A DNA stretch of 64,000 bases from Neisseria canis (GCF_900636765.1 NZ_LR134313.1:1860001-1924000); one strand, 5' to 3'. Shown: positions 14,379-23,064, counted from the stretch's first letter. Numbers and translations: made by a program. The notes: a model not told the origin generated them from the sequence alone.

Positions 14379-14430
14379 ACCCGACAGGGACAACCCTGGT
14401 GGGTTGTTCCTTTTTAAAAGGAAAAAACTT
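14379..14430 (+). promoter_or_regulatory. Structured leader 17
   Basis: GGGACAAC (14387-14394) pairs with GTTGTTCC (14403-14410) with one G-U pair. The right arm plus T-run also complements the ribosome binding region AAAAGGAAAAAAC (14416-14428) with one or two mismatches. It is the last leader of the series. Confidence 0.72.
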
Positions 14431-14856
14431 ATGAAAATCCCACCCGTTTTCACACCGGTTTTGTTAGGCAGCCTAGCATATCTGGAATTGGATTTGCTGA
14501 ATGATTCGGATGCGTCAGGTTGGTGGTATTGCGACATTCCCGGCTGGTTTATCAAAGTACCGGCAGCAATGATCCGAATCCCTTTAGAGAAACTGCGTCA
14601 TGCAGTTTCGGTGGCAACGGCCAATGAAGGTCTGTTTACCACCGTATCGATTCAAGCCAGTATAGACTGCCCGGGTTTCGACGGCAAAGTCACCCGCGCA
14701 CAAATCAAAATTGATTGCAGCAAAGGAGACTATCGCGACATGACGGCTGTTTTCAGAGATGATGAAAGCGGTGCCGAAATGTCATTTGATCTTATCGGTT
14801 TTTGGCCTGACAGCATTGATGCCAATGGCTTCATTTATTATCTGAAATCCATTTAA
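14431..14856 (+). CDS. Hypothetical protein, 141 aa
   Basis: The product begins MKIPPVFTPVLLGSLAYLEL. It is soluble, with no signal peptide; the opening hydrophobic run is too polar for a clear membrane segment. No family is recognised. It is the last of the leader-controlled genes, and the terminator at 14864 follows at once. Confidence 0.65.
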   Translation: MKIPPVFTPVLLGSLAYLELDLLNDSDASGWWYCDIPGWFIKVPAAMIRIPLEKLRHAVSVATANEGLFTTVSIQASIDCPGFDGKVTRAQIKIDCSKGDYRDMTAVFRDDESGAEMSFDLIGFWPDSIDANGFIYYLKSI

Positions 14857-14863
14857 GCAGTTG

Positions 14864-14896
14864 AAAGCCGCCCAGTTTTAAACGGGCGGTTTTTTT
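14864..14896. terminator. Bidirectional intrinsic terminator
   Basis: CCGCCC and GGGCGG form a stem with A-run before and T7 after. It separates the plus-strand leader block from the minus-strand TcmP gene. Confidence 0.85.
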
Positions 14897-14906
14897 ATCG
14901 GAAAAT

Positions 14907-16184
14907 TTAAAGGCTGAACAAGTTTCTCTGAATCGGTGGCAGGATTTGGTCACTATTCTTGATATTTTGACCGTTTCTTCTAATGGCTCCGTCCGCACCT
15001 ACTACCACGATTTCTTTCTCGTCTATAAGCTTTCCTAAAGCATCGCGATAAATATTTGAAGAGGCGGGCGAGCCATTGCAAGTTAGAGAAAAGAGTGCTT
15101 CAAAACTCAAGCCTTCTTCGTGGGCGTAAACCAACCCGGGAAGTTGTTCTGAAAGTTGGACAATACTTTCCACTCTAGCTACATTGTCGAACTCAAATCC
15201 TAATGAAGACTGGCCACTAAAATTATCATCCCTATTAGGATCATACCCAACCAAATTAAACATATTTAAACCGGCCGCACCGTAATGGATAAAATGATTT
15301 TGATGTTGCCAATGGACACCGGCCATAACATCGCGTGCTCTAAAATGCTGGGACATATGAATCAACCAATAATCACCGTGCCCGCCGGAATTGCGTATAA
15401 AAAACGGAGTAAAAAATTTGGCATCACAGGCAGTAATTAATTTCTTATACAGTGAACTTTGTATAAAAAAACGCCAATTCTTATCGGATTGTTTGAGTTC
15501 GTTCAGCTTGATGGGATTAAAGACCTCCGGTGCATGAATGCCGATCTTTTTCAGTAAGTCAGCGGTCGTTTCCGACCCACTTGCAAAGTTAATAAACGAA
15601 TCTATGCTAAAGGTAAGAATTATTTCCGCACTGGGCAGTTTGTTCAGAATACTTCTGATTAAATCCGTAGGGACGTCGGAATAGCCATACTGATCTAAAA
15701 TAAAAATCGAACGGCCATTACGGGGATTTTTCTTCTTGATAAATTCAATAATGGAGTTAACACGGTCAAGAAAGTTTGCATGCTGTACATGTATTTTATC
15801 GTTTGTATCGGGATTGTGACCTTTGAACTTGAGCGTCTGAAGCAGATGATTGTAGGTGTTTTTGTTCTCTTCGACAAAGAAATAGTCCACATCCAGCACC
15901 AATGGTTTGGTGCGCCCTTGATTGAGCAGATATTCAGAGGTTTGGACGGCATGAAGGCATACCAATGGTGAACCGTGAATCTCCGCCTGAGTATCTTTGT
16001 GATAATAAAGACCACCTCCGGCAAAACCGTCCACCAAAGTGAGTTTAAATACATCTTGCTGGGGAAGGCTGGCCAAGGTTTTAAGATATTGAATGAGATA
16101 CGCTTCCAAGACGTTTAATTTAGCCACACTGTGTTGCTGGATTTCGGCGGGGCCGTTCTTCCAGTCATAGTAATGATACGACAT
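14907..16184 (-). CDS. tcmP: Three-Cys-motif partner protein TcmP
   Basis: The 425-residue product begins MSYHYYDWKNGPAEIQQHS. The early HS-AKLNVLEAYLIQYLK segment, the FVDGFAGGGLY motif and ILDQYGYSDVP are characteristic of the TcmP family. The genes of this family lie next to a Gp37/Gp68 (DUF5131) protein carrying a three-Cys motif, and that partner is the next gene upstream on the same strand, 30 bases away. TcmP has Rossmann-like features reminiscent of methyltransferases. The pair is scattered among mobile elements and is suspected to act in phage defence or nucleic-acid modification, but no activity is established here. Confidence 0.85.
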   Translation of the reverse strand: MSYHYYDWKNGPAEIQQHSVAKLNVLEAYLIQYLKTLASLPQQDVFKLTLVDGFAGGGLYYHKDTQAEIHGSPLVCLHAVQTSEYLLNQGRTKPLVLDVDYFFVEENKNTYNHLLQTLKFKGHNPDTNDKIHVQHANFLDRVNSIIEFIKKKNPRNGRSIFILDQYGYSDVPTDLIRSILNKLPSAEIILTFSIDSFINFASGSETTADLLKKIGIHAPEVFNPIKLNELKQSDKNWRFFIQSSLYKKLITACDAKFFTPFFIRNSGGHGDYWLIHMSQHFRARDVMAGVHWQHQNHFIHYGAAGLNMFNLVGYDPNRDDNFSGQSSLGFEFDNVARVESIVQLSEQLPGLVYAHEEGLSFEALFSLTCNGSPASSNIYRDALGKLIDEKEIVVVGADGAIRRNGQNIKNSDQILPPIQRNLFSL

Positions 16185-16214
16185 GGTGTTCCTTCGTAAA
16201 TATTTTGTTTATTC

Positions 16215-16961
16215 TTATGATGGTATTTGCACAAGAGGCATTTCATCCCAAGTACGACCGTTCAATTCTCTACCGTTGGCCTTTTTGGCACGTTTTTTTC
16301 CATCGGCTCCCCATCCACCCCATTGCTTGAAGAAAAAGGCAACATCGGCGGCTTCGCATTGTAAACGCACATTCTCCACCCATTCAATACTCATCGGTCT
16401 TGCTCGGCTACCGGATTCACCGCCAACAATTACCCAGTGAATATCGGTCAAGTCAATCTTGCCTATATCCTCCAAGAGAGGTTCAACTGATAAAAAACGG
16501 ATCGCTGCTTTGATGCGACGCAGGTTATCGATTCGAGGCACTCCATATTTTTTATCCTCTACAGTTACTCCCAACCACGCATTTTTCGGAACCGCACGGT
16601 TTATAAAAAACTGCTCCATCCGGTCGGCACGCTTGGTCAGTATCTGGAATGTATGCCAATCAGCCTGCTCAATGGTTGAAATCACCTGCTCTATAAACTC
16701 AAATGGAATCTCCTCATGGAACAGATCCGACATGGAGTTGACGAAATAGGTGGTCGGTGTTTTACGCTTTAACGGCTCATCCAAGCGGGCCGGCAAAATC
16801 TTGAGCTTGAAACCGTCTTCGTAGCCCGGTGTACCCATTGCTTTCAAACGGCAAGCCATGGTTTCCGCATAACAGTTTTTGCACCCCGGTGAAACCTTCG
16901 TGCAGCCAACCGCCGGATTCCACGTTCTTTCGGTCCACTCGATTTTACTTGTATTCGCCAT
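16215..16961 (-). CDS. Gp37/Gp68 family (DUF5131) protein with three-Cys motif
   Basis: The 248-residue product begins MANTSKIEWTERTWNPAVGC. Cysteines 20, 27 and 30 form the C-x6-C-x2-C motif (CTKVSPGCKNCYAE) of this phage-derived family, which resembles a radical-SAM-type cluster site. FQILTKRADRM, VEPLLE and WVIVGGESG blocks further match the family. It is encoded directly upstream of its known partner TcmP in a two-gene operon. Promoter signals must lie in the 162-bp gap shared with the divergent SprT gene. Confidence 0.88.
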   Translation of the reverse strand: MANTSKIEWTERTWNPAVGCTKVSPGCKNCYAETMACRLKAMGTPGYEDGFKLKILPARLDEPLKRKTPTTYFVNSMSDLFHEEIPFEFIEQVISTIEQADWHTFQILTKRADRMEQFFINRAVPKNAWLGVTVEDKKYGVPRIDNLRRIKAAIRFLSVEPLLEDIGKIDLTDIHWVIVGGESGSRARPMSIEWVENVRLQCEAADVAFFFKQWGGWGADGKKRAKKANGRELNGRTWDEMPLVQIPS

Positions 16962-17091
16962 GATTCAATACTCCGACCTGCGGCCTCATACAGGCAATGT
17001 CCCTGTTTGACCGGCTATATTTTAACATTGCATTTGGGTAATCAAAAAAGTAATTGATTGTACTGGTTTTTCTAAAAATTTTGTTTTAAAA

Positions 17092-17109
17092 TTATATCGT
17101 ACGATATAA
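17092..17109. promoter_or_regulatory. Perfect 18-bp palindrome, candidate operator
   Basis: TTATATCG and CGATATAA around a central TA form a perfect palindrome 14 bases before the SprT start, in the gap between divergent genes. This is a typical place for a repressor site. The cognate regulator is not identified. Confidence 0.5.
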
Positions 17110-17123
17110 AAAAAGGCAATGTA

Positions 17124-18056
17124 ATGACCGCCAAGCCCACCATGCAGATGTACACATTCGTGCAGGATGCTTACGACTTTTTCAATGACCGTTTATTCAA
17201 CGGCCAACTTCCGGCTTGCTTGCTCACGTTGCAGCGTGACAGCAATGTGATGGGTTATTTTTCAAGCAACCGATGGCAGCAGGGCAGCGGTAAAACCCAG
17301 GTTCATGAAATCGCGCTTAATCCGTCTTTTTTCATTACCCATCGCCCGTTGGAATTGATGCAAACGCTAGTGCATGAAATGGTACACCTATGGCAGCACG
17401 AGTTCGGCAAACCCAGCCAACGCACTTACCACAACAAAGAATGGGCGGACAAGATGGAATCAATCGGCTTGATGCCCAGCAGCACAGGGGAACCCGGTGG
17501 TAAGCGAACCGGGCAAAAGATGAGCGACTACCCTATTAAAAACGGAGCGTTCTATCTTCAATGCGTTGTCTTCTCCCAAATGGGCTATAAACTGCCATTC
17601 TATGACCGTTATGCCAAAACAGAGTCTTGTCAAATAAGGAACAACAGCACGCAGGTGGAAGAAGCGATTACAGAGCTTGCTGGGGCAATTTATAGTGCTA
17701 TACAGCATCAGGAGACAGAGCAGGGCATTTCAACATCGATAGCCGATAATGTTGTAACCGATGATGACGAAACAGAAAACCCGGCGGCCGACGTAGATGC
17801 TGATACCGATGCCTATGTTGCAGCAGAGATTTCGCTGATGCAGCCTTTTTCGGACCAATTTGACATTGATGTTGCAGAACTCACAGAGAGCCGCGAAAAA
17901 GAAGCATCGGCCAAACGTAAAACCGCTTATGTTTGCCAATGCTGTGGTGACAGGGCGTGGGGTAAACCTACATTGGATCTGTGGTGTGGTAAATGCAAGA
18001 TTGCTTTTGTCAAAGTGAATGATGCAATTCCAGATTTTTCCGATGTAGAAAATTGA
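17124..18056 (+). CDS. SprT-like zinc metalloprotease
   Basis: The 310-residue product has the SprT catalytic motif HEMVH (84-88), and a third histidine at about 103 in TYHNKEW is a likely zinc ligand. The C-terminus carries a zinc ribbon (CQCCGDRAWG, then CGKC), common in this family. An acidic linker separates the two. SprT/Spartan-like proteins degrade proteins crosslinked to DNA. Copies on plasmids and phages may protect DNA entering or replicating in a cell, which is inference here. The ribosome binding site AAAAGG precedes ATG 17124. Confidence 0.85.
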   Translation: MTAKPTMQMYTFVQDAYDFFNDRLFNGQLPACLLTLQRDSNVMGYFSSNRWQQGSGKTQVHEIALNPSFFITHRPLELMQTLVHEMVHLWQHEFGKPSQRTYHNKEWADKMESIGLMPSSTGEPGGKRTGQKMSDYPIKNGAFYLQCVVFSQMGYKLPFYDRYAKTESCQIRNNSTQVEEAITELAGAIYSAIQHQETEQGISTSIADNVVTDDDETENPAADVDADTDAYVAAEISLMQPFSDQFDIDVAELTESREKEASAKRKTAYVCQCCGDRAWGKPTLDLWCGKCKIAFVKVNDAIPDFSDVEN

Positions 18057-18079
18057 GAAGCGGCGATAAATTCGCCGCC

Positions 18080-18340
18080 TCATTGCTTTCCATCTGTGGC
18101 ATTCGGTTGCAAGTAATTTTCCAAAAGAAAAACGAAAGCCTTTTTTTTACTGCCATGTTCAGCTATCAAAACTTCAAATAATTCCGCATACTCTTTTTCA
18201 AGCAACATAGACACACGCATCCCGCCCTCACGGAGGACTTTATCGCCGTATTTTTTGGAAGCGGCTTTTCGCTGTTCATTTAGTTTATCTGCTGCTTCGA
18301 GTAGTTCTTGATGTGTACGTTCTTTAAATGGCCTTGGCAT
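18080..18340 (-). CDS. Small basic DNA-binding-like protein, 86 aa
   Basis: The product begins MPRPFKERTHQELLEAADKL. A basic N-terminus, a predicted long helix, a short MRVSMLLEKEY strand-like stretch and a second helix suggest a ribbon-helix-helix or related regulator. The evidence is weak because the Arc consensus is not clear. There is no good Shine-Dalgarno sequence. An AT-only palindrome at 18360-18371 in its promoter region could be an autoregulatory site. The gene sits just upstream of and divergent from the CBASS operon, so it might control that operon. Confidence 0.5.
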   Translation of the reverse strand: MPRPFKERTHQELLEAADKLNEQRKAASKKYGDKVLREGGMRVSMLLEKEYAELFEVLIAEHGSKKKAFVFLLENYLQPNATDGKQ

Positions 18341-18359
18341 GGCAGTGAAAATATAATAG

Positions 18360-18371
18360 TAATATATATTA
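18360..18371. promoter_or_regulatory. AT palindrome, weak operator candidate
   Basis: TAATAT/ATATTA lies between the 18340 gene start and the CBASS operon. Short AT palindromes arise easily by chance in this AT-rich gap. Confidence 0.25.
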
Positions 18372-18475
18372 ATATATCACAAAATTTCTACTTTCATTCC
18401 CGCTTTTATGCCTGTTCCAAAATTATATTGCACATTTTCATCAAAGGAGAAAATGAAAAACTTACATGTAAATTA

Positions 18476-18502
18476 TTAAATATATGATTTTTATATATTT
18501 AA
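18476..18502. promoter_or_regulatory. Inverted repeat upstream of CBASS
   Basis: TTAAATATAT and ATATATTTAA (10-bp arms, 7-bp spacer) are followed by a TATAAT at 18509-18514. This could be the CBASS promoter with an operator. The AT-rich context lowers its significance. Confidence 0.35.
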
Positions 18503-18583
18503 ATTTAATATAATCCCTCTTTTAAATTCTTTTGACTACCCATATATAGTATCCGTTTGAACTATTTCAAAAAGGATACTGTC

Positions 18584-19807
18584 ATGCCGGAAAACTACAA
18601 CAACCTTCACCGTATCTTCACAGCTAGACATATTGGCTTTAAGTTCCGCATTCATCCGACTGACGCTGATTTTAAAGTATTAAATGAAGCAAAAACAAAA
18701 GTCAGAGCTTGTCTGAAATCTAAAATGAAAGAATATTTGGAAAGCCAGGGGATACAGAACATCGTCCCCAAATTCCGAGTGCAAGGGTCTTGGGCTTATG
18801 GCACATGCAACCTGCCTGCAAGACCCGATCAAGAGATGGATGTTGATTATGGTATCTATCTTCCCGTTAGTGCATTTACCAGCTTTAATTCGAAAAGTGA
18901 AAGCACTCAGGCAAAAGATTATTTTGCTCAAGCGGAAAAATTCTTGGAAGAATTGTGCCAAAGTGAAGAATGGGAATTAGACACAAGCAAATCAACCTGT
19001 ATTCGGATAAAAATTAAACCGAATGCCCATATGGATGTACCTCTGTATGCAGTTCCCGATAATATGTTTGATTCTTTGGTCGAGAGAAATACTCTAATGT
19101 TGGCTGCCGAGGCTGCTAAATACGACTCTGCTTCAAACAGAGTTATGTTGAACGAGTGGTACACACAAGATTATCAACTAAGCTCGATTGATTTTGCTGA
19201 AGATTCTTTCGAGTCACTCGAAAATAAAAATATCACAACTATCCATATGGCCAAGCGGGATGGAAGCTGGCAGTCCAGTGATTGTGAAATTATCCGGGAG
19301 TGGTTTTCCAATAAATTGGAAATGCAACCTGATAATGGAAAACAGTTACGTAGTATTTGTCGATATCTGAAAGCGTGGCGGGATTGGATTTTTGAATCGG
19401 GTGCACCAAGTTCCATTTTGTTGATGATTATTGCTTGTAAGCATTATTCATATAATGAAAGTCGTGATGACTTAGCTTTAGCCGATGTTTTAGAGAAGTT
19501 GCCGGAAACTTTGGCCAAAGATGTATACGAAAGCATAAAGGAACATGAACTCGAAGATTTCAATCGCATGAATCCGGAAGAACGAGAGTATGCTAGGAAG
19601 CGAGCAGATGACCTATACAACAATTTTTTAAGCAGTTTGTTGAGTACTGACAAAGAAGAAATCATTAATTATATGGAAGGGCAATGGGGCGACAGAATAC
19701 CAAGAGACACCGGTTTAATTGAAATATCCCGAAAAGAAGACGTTTTCGATACCACCCCATTGGTTCAAAGTATCATAACTTCACAAACACCACTACGGCA
19801 AGGATAA
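18584..19807 (+). CDS. CBASS CD-NTase (DncV/cGAS-like cyclic-dinucleotide synthase)
   Basis: This 407-residue enzyme makes the cyclic nucleotide alarm signal of a CBASS anti-phage system. The nucleotidyltransferase motif GSWAYGTC (G68-S69) is followed by MDVDYG with the metal-binding aspartates D86 and D88, and the third aspartate D151 lies in HMDVPLYAV. Overall similarity is to Vibrio DncV (436 aa), so a cyclic GMP-AMP-type product is likely but not certain. Start 18584 (MPENYNNLHR) is preferred over 18557 because AAAAAGGA lies just before it. The stop overlaps the cap3 start (TAATG), so the two are coupled. Confidence 0.92.
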   Translation: MPENYNNLHRIFTARHIGFKFRIHPTDADFKVLNEAKTKVRACLKSKMKEYLESQGIQNIVPKFRVQGSWAYGTCNLPARPDQEMDVDYGIYLPVSAFTSFNSKSESTQAKDYFAQAEKFLEELCQSEEWELDTSKSTCIRIKIKPNAHMDVPLYAVPDNMFDSLVERNTLMLAAEAAKYDSASNRVMLNEWYTQDYQLSSIDFAEDSFESLENKNITTIHMAKRDGSWQSSDCEIIREWFSNKLEMQPDNGKQLRSICRYLKAWRDWIFESGAPSSILLMIIACKHYSYNESRDDLALADVLEKLPETLAKDVYESIKEHELEDFNRMNPEEREYARKRADDLYNNFLSSLLSTDKEEIINYMEGQWGDRIPRDTGLIEISRKEDVFDTTPLVQSIITSQTPLRQG

Positions 19808-20325
19808 TGGAATTTCTCGAATGGGTAGCGGTTGACTGTGATTTTAAAGTACGGATTGATATATCTGTTTTGAACCAGTTGGCGGCCTTCCGCCAAACCC
19901 TATCCGGTAATGAGCCGGAATCCTTGGGGTTGTTGGTAGGACTGGTTTGGCCGACTGCTTTTTGGGTAAAAGCTGCTACTATCCCTACACCTTTTGACGA
20001 ACTCAATCGCTTCTGGTGCATAAGAACGGAGAAGTCGGCAGAATTTAATTTCCATACTCTGAAACGGTTGAACCTACAATCAAACCATCAACTTCATTAT
20101 TTGGGGGAGTGGCACACACACCCCCAAATACAGCCAACACCATCTTTAACCGATCATATTAATTGGAGAATGCTTCCCGAAAACAGATATTTCGAGCAAG
20201 ATACCCGTTTGTTTGTAATATTGGGAACGGAGAGCTGTTCAAGAGATTGGTTGAGTATCCAAATAAACGGTACTTTCTTTGATCTGATATTGAAAAATGG
20301 CCAACATTCGAAGCAAAATTATTAA
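19807..20325 (+). CDS. cap3: CBASS Cap3, JAB/JAMM deconjugase
   Basis: The 172-residue product has the JAMM zinc motif H-x-H-x7-S-x2-D in GEWHTHPQIQPTPSLTD (H103, H105, S113, D116), with an upstream glutamate in NEPESLGLL. Cap3 removes the CD-NTase from targets after Cap2 has conjugated it, so it tunes CBASS output. The gene overlaps both neighbours: 1 base with the CD-NTase stop and 29 bases with cap2. It lies between the synthase and cap2 genes, whereas in the well-known capV-dncV-cap2-cap3 order it comes last. Confidence 0.92.
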   Translation: MEFLEWVAVDCDFKVRIDISVLNQLAAFRQTLSGNEPESLGLLVGLVWPTAFWVKAATIPTPFDELNRFWCIRTEKSAEFNFHTLKRLNLQSNHQLHYLGEWHTHPQIQPTPSLTDHINWRMLPENRYFEQDTRLFVILGTESCSRDWLSIQINGTFFDLILKNGQHSKQNY

Positions 20326-21985
20326 AACCCTCATACCACTTGGCTACAAGCTAGTCTCGATAACTGAAATATCCTGTAACGCTTATAATACAAATCGAGA
20401 CTATCCATTATTTTTCAAAAAGAAAATTGATGTTGGGAATACTTCAATAGAGTTCTTACTTAATTTTAGCGATTTCTCGTTATTAAGTTTCCCATCAGTC
20501 TATCTTTCGTCTGGACAACTGGACAGATTACAGATGCAGTTTTCTCATATAAAGCAACCAATACCTCATTTAACCCTTAGCTCTATACTTTATATCAATG
20601 AAAAACTCTTTTCCATTTGTTACCAATTGGATAATGAGTCAGTTGTTCCACGAACTGATTTAAAAAAACTTGTTGCTCTCGTGGAGCAATATTTGTACAC
20701 ATTTTTCTCTAAATTGGTTGATAAAGAAAAATATGTTGAGGAATATACAGTCGACTTCGGCGGTGTAATTATTGGGCTTGTTAATGCAACCAATCCTGAA
20801 GTGAAACAATGGCCACTTATGAAACGCAAGCCAAAATTCCTATTCGACGGTGAAAAAGAAATTTTTATTTTAGAAATCAGCGAAGATAAAAAGCCCGACT
20901 TCACCAGTCTTCTTAATAGCTCCAACAAAGTAACTATCGAGAAATTAATTAATTGCATCCAAAAATGGGATAACAATGCCTACGGGATATTGATGCATCA
21001 TTTGAAAAAGAAACAACCATTGAATAAGCTGGTTATTTCATGGAAAAATTTCCTTGCCGGAATTGCTTTTGAGTGGCCGAGAGAAGAAGGCAAGAGTTTA
21101 AAATCTCAAGATAATATTATACTTTTACAAAATCCAGTCACATTCCACAATATTCTGCTGGTGGATTTCAAATCCAGTGTTTTACGCAATCTGCCAACTA
21201 AATTTAATCAAGGATTGTTGGATAAAAAGGTTTTTCAAGTCGGACTGGGAGCAGTAGGCGGCTATGTGGCCGATGCCCTAGTTAAAATCGGGGCTGGATT
21301 GGAAAAAAAATTTACCATAGTAGATAATGATACTTTGAAAATTGAAAATATCGGAAGGCACCTATTGGGCTTTGAATATTTAGACTATCACTATAAAGCT
21401 GCGGCTTTTAAAGCATATATTCAAAAACAAACTTTTTATAAAGCAAAGCATATTGAAACAGACAATCGTAATATTAATAACTATTCGTCAGACGATTTTC
21501 AAAGAAATAAGTTCGACCTAATTATCGATGCCACAGGCAGTATCGAAGTTCAAGAGTATATCAATGAAGTAGTTCAAAGCATTCCTATATCCGAGCGGCC
21601 AATCATTCTTCATTTGTGGGTATTCGGTAACGGAGAATGTGTTCAAGGCTTATGGGTACAACCGAGCCAGCAACATCCGTTTAAAGCTTGTATTGCCTGC
21701 CTTGGCTCATCTGGTTCAGGTCTTCATCCCGACTATATCCCTGTAGCCGATCTCTCCCCAGAACAAGGCGTAGGTGTGTGTTCTGCTTACACTCCTTATG
21801 CGGTTTCGTGCGGGATGATGGCGGCTTCATTGGGTGTCAATATGATTTTAGAATGGTGTGAAACGGGAAAAGTCGTTAACAACTATCAAACTAGATACAG
21901 TTCGCATTATCATGGAAAACAAATTCCTGATTCTTCTGTCCCAGTCAATCCCCTATGTCCTTTTTATGGAGTAGAACATGAATAA
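20297..21985 (+). CDS. cap2: CBASS Cap2, fused E2-E1 ubiquitin-like ligase
   Basis: The 562-residue product has an N-terminal E2-like region, a linker and a C-terminal ThiF/E1 domain. The E1 nucleotide motif is GLGAVGGYVADAL (about 306-318) followed by IVDNDTLKIENIGRHLLG. A candidate E2 active-site cysteine is C108 in LFSICYQ, and E1 candidate cysteines lie in CIACLG and GVGVCSAYTPYAVSC. Cap2 attaches the C-terminus of the CD-NTase to cellular targets and so primes it. It overlaps cap3 upstream and capV downstream (8 bases). A full E1-E2 fusion marks this as type II (long) CBASS. Confidence 0.9.
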   Translation: MANIRSKIIKTLIPLGYKLVSITEISCNAYNTNRDYPLFFKKKIDVGNTSIEFLLNFSDFSLLSFPSVYLSSGQLDRLQMQFSHIKQPIPHLTLSSILYINEKLFSICYQLDNESVVPRTDLKKLVALVEQYLYTFFSKLVDKEKYVEEYTVDFGGVIIGLVNATNPEVKQWPLMKRKPKFLFDGEKEIFILEISEDKKPDFTSLLNSSNKVTIEKLINCIQKWDNNAYGILMHHLKKKQPLNKLVISWKNFLAGIAFEWPREEGKSLKSQDNIILLQNPVTFHNILLVDFKSSVLRNLPTKFNQGLLDKKVFQVGLGAVGGYVADALVKIGAGLEKKFTIVDNDTLKIENIGRHLLGFEYLDYHYKAAAFKAYIQKQTFYKAKHIETDNRNINNYSSDDFQRNKFDLIIDATGSIEVQEYINEVVQSIPISERPIILHLWVFGNGECVQGLWVQPSQQHPFKACIACLGSSGSGLHPDYIPVADLSPEQGVGVCSAYTPYAVSCGMMAASLGVNMILEWCETGKVVNNYQTRYSSHYHGKQIPDSSVPVNPLCPFYGVEHE

Positions 21986-22994
21986 TAAACAAGAATTTAA
22001 AATATTATCTCTATCAGGTGGAGGCTATAGAGGATTATATACAGCAACGGTTTTACATCACCTTGAAAAAAAAATAAAAGAACAGAATCCTAATGATTGT
22101 TTGGCAAATTATTTTGACCTGATAACCGGCACATCAATCGGCGGCATTATTGCACTGGCTCTTGCATACGAAATTTCCACAGATAAAATCGTTGGAGTAT
22201 TTGATAAGCAGGGTGAGTATATTTTTAAAAAACAGTCGTGGGGTTACTTTTCAAAAGCAAAATATAGTTCTGCCGCTTTGCGGGAAATATTACAAAGTTG
22301 GTTCAAAGATGATCTGATAGGCAGTTTGAAACACCCAGTCGCCATTCCTGCTATCAACTATACAGCCGGAAAGCCCGTTGTTTTCAAAACACCCCACCAT
22401 CCCACATTTAGAATGGACTGGGAACAAAAAATTATTGATGTAGCTTTGGCTACTTCGGCAGCTCCGACTTATTTTCAGAGACATAACATAGGGAAGAGCG
22501 AATTTATCGATGGTGGATTATTTGCGAACAGCCCTAGTCTGATTGGCTTGCATGAGGCCGAAATATTTTTTAAACAACCGATAGAGCACATTAAAATTTT
22601 ATCCATAGGCACCATGTCAGCAAAAAAAACTGTCAATCCAAAAAGAAATCAGGGAGGCCTTTTCGACTGGGGGGAGGGAAACCCAACAAAAGCGCCTCAA
22701 AATATTATGGATATTACCTTAAGTTCCCAGCAATTGTTCATGCAACAAATGGTTAAACATCGTATTGGGGATAATTTGGTTATTATCGATGAGACTTTAA
22801 CTCACAGTTCTGTTCCTTTTGTCGGATTGGATCAGACAACTGAAGAAGCTAAAAAAATACTTGTCGGCAATGCAGATCAATCGGCAAAAGAGGCTTTAGG
22901 TAAAGACAGCATTACAGCTTTTCTGAAAGAAAAGGTTTCAAGGGCAAAGTTTTTCTACGGACAATGGAACAACATTGAAGATCAGAATATCTAA
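21978..22994 (+). CDS. capV: CBASS effector CapV, patatin-like phospholipase
   Basis: The 338-residue product has the patatin signature GGGYRG (14-19), nucleophile elbow GTSIGG (Ser53) and DGG (Asp178), the Ser-Asp dyad of CapV. When activated by the cyclic nucleotide it degrades membrane phospholipids and kills the infected cell. It is the last gene of the operon, overlapping cap2 by 8 bases. The terminator at 23065 follows. Low GC across the whole operon relative to the transfer genes fits separate acquisition of the CBASS module. Confidence 0.93.
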   Translation: MNNKQEFKILSLSGGGYRGLYTATVLHHLEKKIKEQNPNDCLANYFDLITGTSIGGIIALALAYEISTDKIVGVFDKQGEYIFKKQSWGYFSKAKYSSAALREILQSWFKDDLIGSLKHPVAIPAINYTAGKPVVFKTPHHPTFRMDWEQKIIDVALATSAAPTYFQRHNIGKSEFIDGGLFANSPSLIGLHEAEIFFKQPIEHIKILSIGTMSAKKTVNPKRNQGGLFDWGEGNPTKAPQNIMDITLSSQQLFMQQMVKHRIGDNLVIIDETLTHSSVPFVGLDQTTEEAKKILVGNADQSAKEALGKDSITAFLKEKVSRAKFFYGQWNNIEDQNI

Positions 22995-23064
22995 ATACAT
23001 CCATATTCTTTATTTAAAATAGCTTGACTAAGGGATTATACCTTCCTCCAACCCTGATATGTTT

